A DNA stretch of 64,000 bases from Neolewinella antarctica (GTDB lineage: Bacteria > Bacteroidota > Bacteroidia > Chitinophagales > Saprospiraceae): NCBI RefSeq assembly GCF_011927835.1, contig NZ_JAATJH010000011.1, positions 1-64,000 of the forward strand, in the 5' to 3' direction. The notes beneath the pieces were generated by a model that ran no database searches, was not told where the DNA came from, and worked only from the letters and a program-made list of their open reading frames with translations. This document shows positions 60,829 to 64,000 of the stretch, one piece after another. Numbering within the stretch: position 1 is the first letter of the stretch; the number at the start of each line of letters is the position of its first letter. Made by a program: the position numbers and the translations under genes.

Positions 60829-60912
60829 GGGTCTTTGGTCTGTGGTTTTTGGTCTTGAGTCTGTGGTCTGTGGTCTTCAGTCTTCAGTCTGCGGTAGTGG
60901 ACCAAAGACTTT
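60829..60912. repeat. GGTCTGTGG-type repeat cluster (family 3)
   Basis: GGTCTTTGGTCTGTGGTTTT and several GGTCTGTGGTC units, closed by GGACCAAAGAC, which pairs with the beginning. It lies between the hypothetical gene start and a composite repeat. Confidence 0.85.
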
Positions 60913-60917
60913 ATTTT

Positions 60918-60958
60918 TTTGGTCCCGACTAAGTCGGGACGGGTGCCAGGTATTTTAG
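60918..60958 (-). repeat. Composite repeat, TCCCGACTTAGTCGGGA core
   Basis: TTTGGTCCCGACTAAGTCGG followed by GACGGGTGCCAGGTATTTT. Shoulder GGTGCCAGG as in the other cores. Intergenic, directly after the family 3 cluster. Confidence 0.85.
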
Positions 60959-61089
60959 CTTGTACGTACCGGCAGCAGTTACGATTCAGAAATATTCGAC
61001 CAAGAACGAAAAAGCTGGTACCTGCGTTAAGCTAATTTTTTAAGAAGCTAAGGTTACTACTGAAGCCAATGCCGTGGTAAATTAGCCTT

Positions 61090-61791
61090 ATGGCTACGTC
61101 AAAACACCCAGTTGGTCTTTACCAGGAGTTACCGATTAAGCTCACCGCCCACGATATGTTTTTCATCCACCGCAACCTGGGTCGCCCGCCGCGCTGGACT
61201 TTTCCCGGCGTGATCACCGGCTACGGCTTACGGTGCATTCGGCTGAGTTTTGAGAATTTCGATCAACTATGGCCTTTACTGGCCGAAGGGGACACGACCT
61301 ACGTCGACGAGGAGTACCGGGAGCGGGCGGGGTTGTACGAAACGCTACTGCACCGCTACGGTCACGACGTTTACAGCGGTAAGCACGGGGCTTGTGATTG
61401 GCTAATCGTGGAGACGGACAAAGCACCGAAAGCACCAACTAGTTATGATGGTTGGGCGCAAAGCGGGAACGTCAGACTAAGGGACGGGGAACGGCTGGTG
61501 GGTGTGCTGCACTTGCACGCGCTGAGTGCGGAGCGCCTTGGTTACGGGATGCCGAACCCTTTCGTCGGCGTTCAATTAAGTGACGCGGACCGGGGCCGGG
61601 GCCTCGGCGGGCGGGCGATCGGTTTACTGGAGTGGTTCGTAAGTAGTACTTACGAAGAAGCTACCGGGGTCACGGCGCATATTTTGGCTGGTAATACGCG
61701 GAGTTTGCGGCTGTTTGAGAAGCTTGGGTTCGTAGAGAGTGATGCCTACGCGGGGCGGGCGGGGGAGGTGTTTTTAGTTAAAGAGCTTTAG
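61090..61791 (+). CDS. GNAT-family N-acetyltransferase
   Basis: Acetyl-CoA-dependent acetyltransferase fold of 233 residues. The acetyl-CoA loop is VQLSDADRGRGLGGRAIGLLE (core RGRGLG, about residues 172-177), and ILAGNTRSLRLFEKLGFVE (about 197-215) closes the GNAT core. The N-terminal 90 residues are unusual for the family (FHNRDL-like start, IHRNLGRPPRWTF) and may form a substrate domain. Monocistronic on the plus strand; substrate unknown. Confidence 0.87.
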   Translation: MATSKHPVGLYQELPIKLTAHDMFFIHRNLGRPPRWTFPGVITGYGLRCIRLSFENFDQLWPLLAEGDTTYVDEEYRERAGLYETLLHRYGHDVYSGKHGACDWLIVETDKAPKAPTSYDGWAQSGNVRLRDGERLVGVLHLHALSAERLGYGMPNPFVGVQLSDADRGRGLGGRAIGLLEWFVSSTYEEATGVTAHILAGNTRSLRLFEKLGFVESDAYAGRAGEVFLVKEL

Positions 61792-61944
61792 GGCAGCAGA
61801 AAAATGTTATTAAGGCGTACGTTGAAAATTTACGCGCGTATGGACGTACTCGTCAGGTCATCGTGGATCATTCGGTAGATAAGTCGGGGGGCTCTATGCT
61901 TACAAAATAGCAAATCAAAATCGATGATTCACTTTGCTCTTACC

Positions 61945-61987
61945 CCCTACCTTGCACCGGTCCCGACTTAGTCGGGACGCAAAAACA
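61945..61987 (+). repeat. Composite repeat, TCCCGACTTAGTCGGGA core
   Basis: CCTACCTTGCACCGGTCCCG then ACTTAGTCGGGACGCAAAAA. Shoulder TTGCACC and A-rich tail as in the GCGACCGCGC class, supporting a single family. Intergenic, just upstream of a family 3 cluster. Confidence 0.85.
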
Positions 61988-61991
61988 GCCT

Positions 61992-62042
61992 ATGGTCTAT
62001 GGTCTGTAGTCCAATTACTCCAGACCAGAGACCCCAGACCAA
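61992..62042. repeat. GGTCTATGG-type repeat cluster (family 3)
   Basis: TATGGTCTATGGTCTGTAGT and CCAGACCAGAGACCCCAGAC can pair as a hairpin. It ends 14 nt before the PRiA4-ORF3 gene start. Confidence 0.85.
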
Positions 62043-62055
62043 AACCCCTTCCGCC

Positions 62056-63684
62056 ATGCACCCCCAAGTCTCCCTAATCCTAAAAACCTGCCAAACCGCC
62101 GCCGCCACCGGCATCATCACTCAGGACGACCATTTTCTTCAAGCCCTGACTAGCTACCGCGACTACTTTACCGCCCTCACCACCGGCCGCGAACCAGCTA
62201 GCAGCGACTTCCCCGATCCCGTTGACCAACTACTCGACCTTCTCGAAGACGCCCTCGCCGACCGTATGGACTTGGGGCTAGATGACTTGCTCATCCCCGG
62301 TGAGTATCCATCACTCGATCGCCTGAGCGCGGACAGTTTCACCGAAATGCTCGACATGATCGACGAAGCACGGGAGGCGGGGTACACCATACAAACCTGG
62401 TTGGCGGACATCAACCAGGTCATCAGCTTCGACTACCGCTGGCTACGGGATGCGCGGAGGATTCGGATCACGCCGAACCCGGTACGCCCGCTCGGTGAAC
62501 GTTTGCTTGCCCCCGGCTCGGTCGGTGAGTTTGACCCGGAAGAATACGAGGACCAACTAGCCCGGCTCGTGCAGGATTACCCGGACCACCCGTTGGTCGT
62601 TGGGGAGCTGATCCAGTACAGCTCGGATAACAAAATATTGCGACGGGTCGAGCGGCATTTGCGGCCCCTGACCGACTTCCCTGCGGGTGAATTGGGTTTC
62701 TACCAGGACCGGGAGTACGTTTCTATCACGATGGCGCACGCCCGCGTGGCGGCGATGAATGAGGACGTCGATGTTTTGTATGAGTGCGGCGAAGACCTGT
62801 TACGCCTCGGCGTCCCGAGTGATAACCTGATGATGATCGGGACTGCTATCGCCGCCATTATTATTGACAATGGCAACCGGGAAGGCAACATCACGCACAT
62901 GCTGGTGGGCCCACCGGCCCGGCCCAGTCATCCGCTGGCGAGCGCGCTCGTGGCCGAAAGCTTTTCTTTAGTCATGGAAGTAGGGCTCGGTCAGCTGGGG
63001 CTTTCCGAAAGTGAGTTGACTACCATGCGCATGCTCTCCGGGCTAGGGGACGGCGAATCGGACTCCGGGCCGCGCACTTCCGCTCCGGAGTTCCTGCAGG
63101 CCTTCGGGCCAATCGAGCCAGTGGCTTCTCCGGCTGATCTACTGCAAGTTCGGGTGGACCTACGGGGGGCTAAACCACCCATCTGGCGGCGTTTGACGCT
63201 ACCGGCTACGACCTCAATGGCGGACCTTCACCGTATCCTTCAGGCCACTTTCGATTGGGAAGGTTACCACCTCCACAATTTTATCTACGGGCGGCGCTTT
63301 TTCGGACCCGCTGACGATCAATTTTCCGACGCCGAGCCGTACCACGATATCCGCCTCGGCGACCTGCTAGTCGAGAAAAACGATTCGGTCACGTACTGGT
63401 ACGATTTTGGGGACGACTGGCACCACGCCGTCAAGTTGGAGAAGGTGCTTCCCCGAAAAGCAAACCAACACCACGCTACTTGCACGGCCGGCCGCAACGC
63501 CGCTCCGCCGGAGGATTGCGGAGGGATCTGGGGGTACGAAAGCTACCTCGAAGCGCTGAAGGACGGGCGAAAGAATGAGTATTATGAGGACGCAGTGTAT
63601 GCGCTGGGAAAGCGGTTTGATCCAGCTGCGTTTTCGGTGGAGGAGATTAATGGGCGCTTGAGTAAGGTGGTTATTGCTGATTAG
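62056..63684 (+). CDS. PRiA4 ORF-3 family protein with long N-terminal domain
   Basis: 542 residues from the ATG at 62056 (an upstream in-frame ATG at 61999 lies in a repeat). The C-terminal 180 residues are the plasmid pRiA4b ORF-3-like domain: LRGAKPPIWRRLTLPATTSM, DLHRILQATFDWEGYHLHNF, and YDFGDDWHHAVKLEKVLP, ending at RLSKVVIAD. The first roughly 350 residues are mainly helical and acidic (for example PVDQLLDLLEDALADRMDLGL), with no family I recognise. PRiA4-ORF3 domains are linked with IS1096-type and restriction-associated proteins but their biochemical role is unknown. Confidence 0.82.
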   Translation: MHPQVSLILKTCQTAAATGIITQDDHFLQALTSYRDYFTALTTGREPASSDFPDPVDQLLDLLEDALADRMDLGLDDLLIPGEYPSLDRLSADSFTEMLDMIDEAREAGYTIQTWLADINQVISFDYRWLRDARRIRITPNPVRPLGERLLAPGSVGEFDPEEYEDQLARLVQDYPDHPLVVGELIQYSSDNKILRRVERHLRPLTDFPAGELGFYQDREYVSITMAHARVAAMNEDVDVLYECGEDLLRLGVPSDNLMMIGTAIAAIIIDNGNREGNITHMLVGPPARPSHPLASALVAESFSLVMEVGLGQLGLSESELTTMRMLSGLGDGESDSGPRTSAPEFLQAFGPIEPVASPADLLQVRVDLRGAKPPIWRRLTLPATTSMADLHRILQATFDWEGYHLHNFIYGRRFFGPADDQFSDAEPYHDIRLGDLLVEKNDSVTYWYDFGDDWHHAVKLEKVLPRKANQHHATCTAGRNAAPPEDCGGIWGYESYLEALKDGRKNEYYEDAVYALGKRFDPAAFSVEEINGRLSKVVIAD

Positions 63685-63689
63685 GGTAG

Positions 63690-63744
63690 TTCGTGGTTTG
63701 TGGTCTCCTGCGACTAAAGACCACAGACCGCAGACCCTAGACCA
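63690..63744. repeat. GGTCTGTGG-type repeat cluster (family 3)
   Basis: GTGGTTTGTGGTCTCCTGCG ... AAAGACCACAGACCGCAGAC forms a hairpin. It lies between the PRiA4-ORF3 gene and the next gene. Confidence 0.85.
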
Positions 63745-63854
63745 AGCCCCCCCCAGGACAAACCGCCCAACCCCCGGACGAACTACCCGTTCACCCCGTT
63801 TTCCCTACCTATCCACGAAAAAAGCCGGTACATTACGTTCATCCTCAACCGGCC

Positions 63855-64000
63855 ATGTCAACAAGATTTTTGCGCACGCGCACTGCCTATTTATTATTCT
63901 ACTACTTGATTTTATCGGGTCCCCTACTCTTTGCCCAGAGCGACGGTGGGGGGCCCGACTTTTTTTTCGAGCAGTTCCAACTCCCGCGCGGCCTCAATGG
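63855..64000 (+). CDS. Secreted protein, partial (cut by window end)
   Basis: Starts ATG at 63855 and is open to the window end. The first 28 residues form a signal peptide (TAYLLFYYLILSGPLLFAQ), followed by SDGGGPDFFFEQFQLPRGLNG. A FEQFQLPRGLNG-like beginning is often seen in the ligand-binding propeller of two-component sensors in Bacteroidota, but 48 residues are too few to decide. Confidence 0.55.
   Translation, partial: MSTRFLRTRTAYLLFYYLILSGPLLFAQSDGGGPDFFFEQFQLPRGLN

Noticed and set aside
1-64000. tRNA, rRNA, phage or insertion-sequence transposase genes
   Set aside because: I looked on both strands and saw none that I could support.

Overview
The window looks like a chromosomal piece of a marine-type Bacteroidota, most likely a Saprospiria/Lewinella-like bacterium. 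This is an inference from gene content. Evidence includes a C-terminal type IX secretion (T9SS) sorting domain, a DUF4249 lipoprotein paired with a TonB-dependent receptor, carboxypeptidase-regulatory-like outer-membrane receptors, a DUF6660-type small protein in front of a heavy-metal RND pump fused to its own TolC, and a one-chain glycyl-tRNA synthetase. No rRNA, tRNA, CRISPR array, complete insertion sequence or phage was seen. Most of the window is moderately GC-rich. Three blocks are visibly more AT-rich (about 1-6 kb, 27.75-29.25 kb and 38.2-43.4 kb) and look like later arrivals.

Layout. 0-6 kb: minus-strand operon of a membrane-anchored TerB protein, a BrxD-like ATPase and an Lhr-like helicase, probably a defence or stress module. 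6-8.4 kb: a DarG-like antitoxin without its DarT toxin, then L-2-hydroxyglutarate oxidase. 8.7-17.5 kb: plus-strand metal-efflux operon (small His/Cys-rich protein, CzcA-TolC fusion, lipoprotein adaptor, P1B-4 ATPase). 17.7-20.4 kb: TRAP transporter dctPQM whose dctP lacks a normal start codon. 20.8-23.6 kb: translationally coupled secreted FGE-domain protein and a nine-repeat T9SS protein. 23.7-29.2 kb: PepSY protein, outer-membrane barrel, glyS, AAA/DUF4143 ATPase. 29.3-33.1 kb: three-subunit molybdenum hydroxylase of the PaoABC type. 33.4-37.9 kb: two secreted amidohydrolases. 38.2-42.9 kb: TonB receptor, DUF4249 lipoprotein and a broken lipoprotein gene. 43.4-50.3 kb: glycosyltransferase, MscS channel, membrane protein, second TonB receptor. 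50.6-53.0 kb: BlaI-type repressor and an M56 peptidase fused to ankyrin repeats, with two BlaI-like operators. 53.7-57.1 kb: dgcA, dgcN and a threonine-synthase-like enzyme. 57.2-60.8 kb: TolC, HlyD and DUF4956 export set. 61-64 kb: GNAT acetyltransferase, PRiA4-ORF3 protein and the start of a secreted protein.

The most unusual signal is not a gene. About 21 copies of a short interspersed repeat share a GGCACCC-type shoulder next to an interchangeable palindromic core (GCGACCGCGC, CCCGATAGCTATCGGG or TCCCGACTTAGTCGGGA). Copies lie between genes and also, in frame, inside proteins: the DarG interdomain linker, the same loop of two amidohydrolases, a receptor, the M56 protein and a TolC. None was found in the three AT-rich blocks. 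Several other hairpin elements, such as a pair of 66-bp elements with conserved ends and different self-complementary centres, show the same fixed-ends, swapped-core design.
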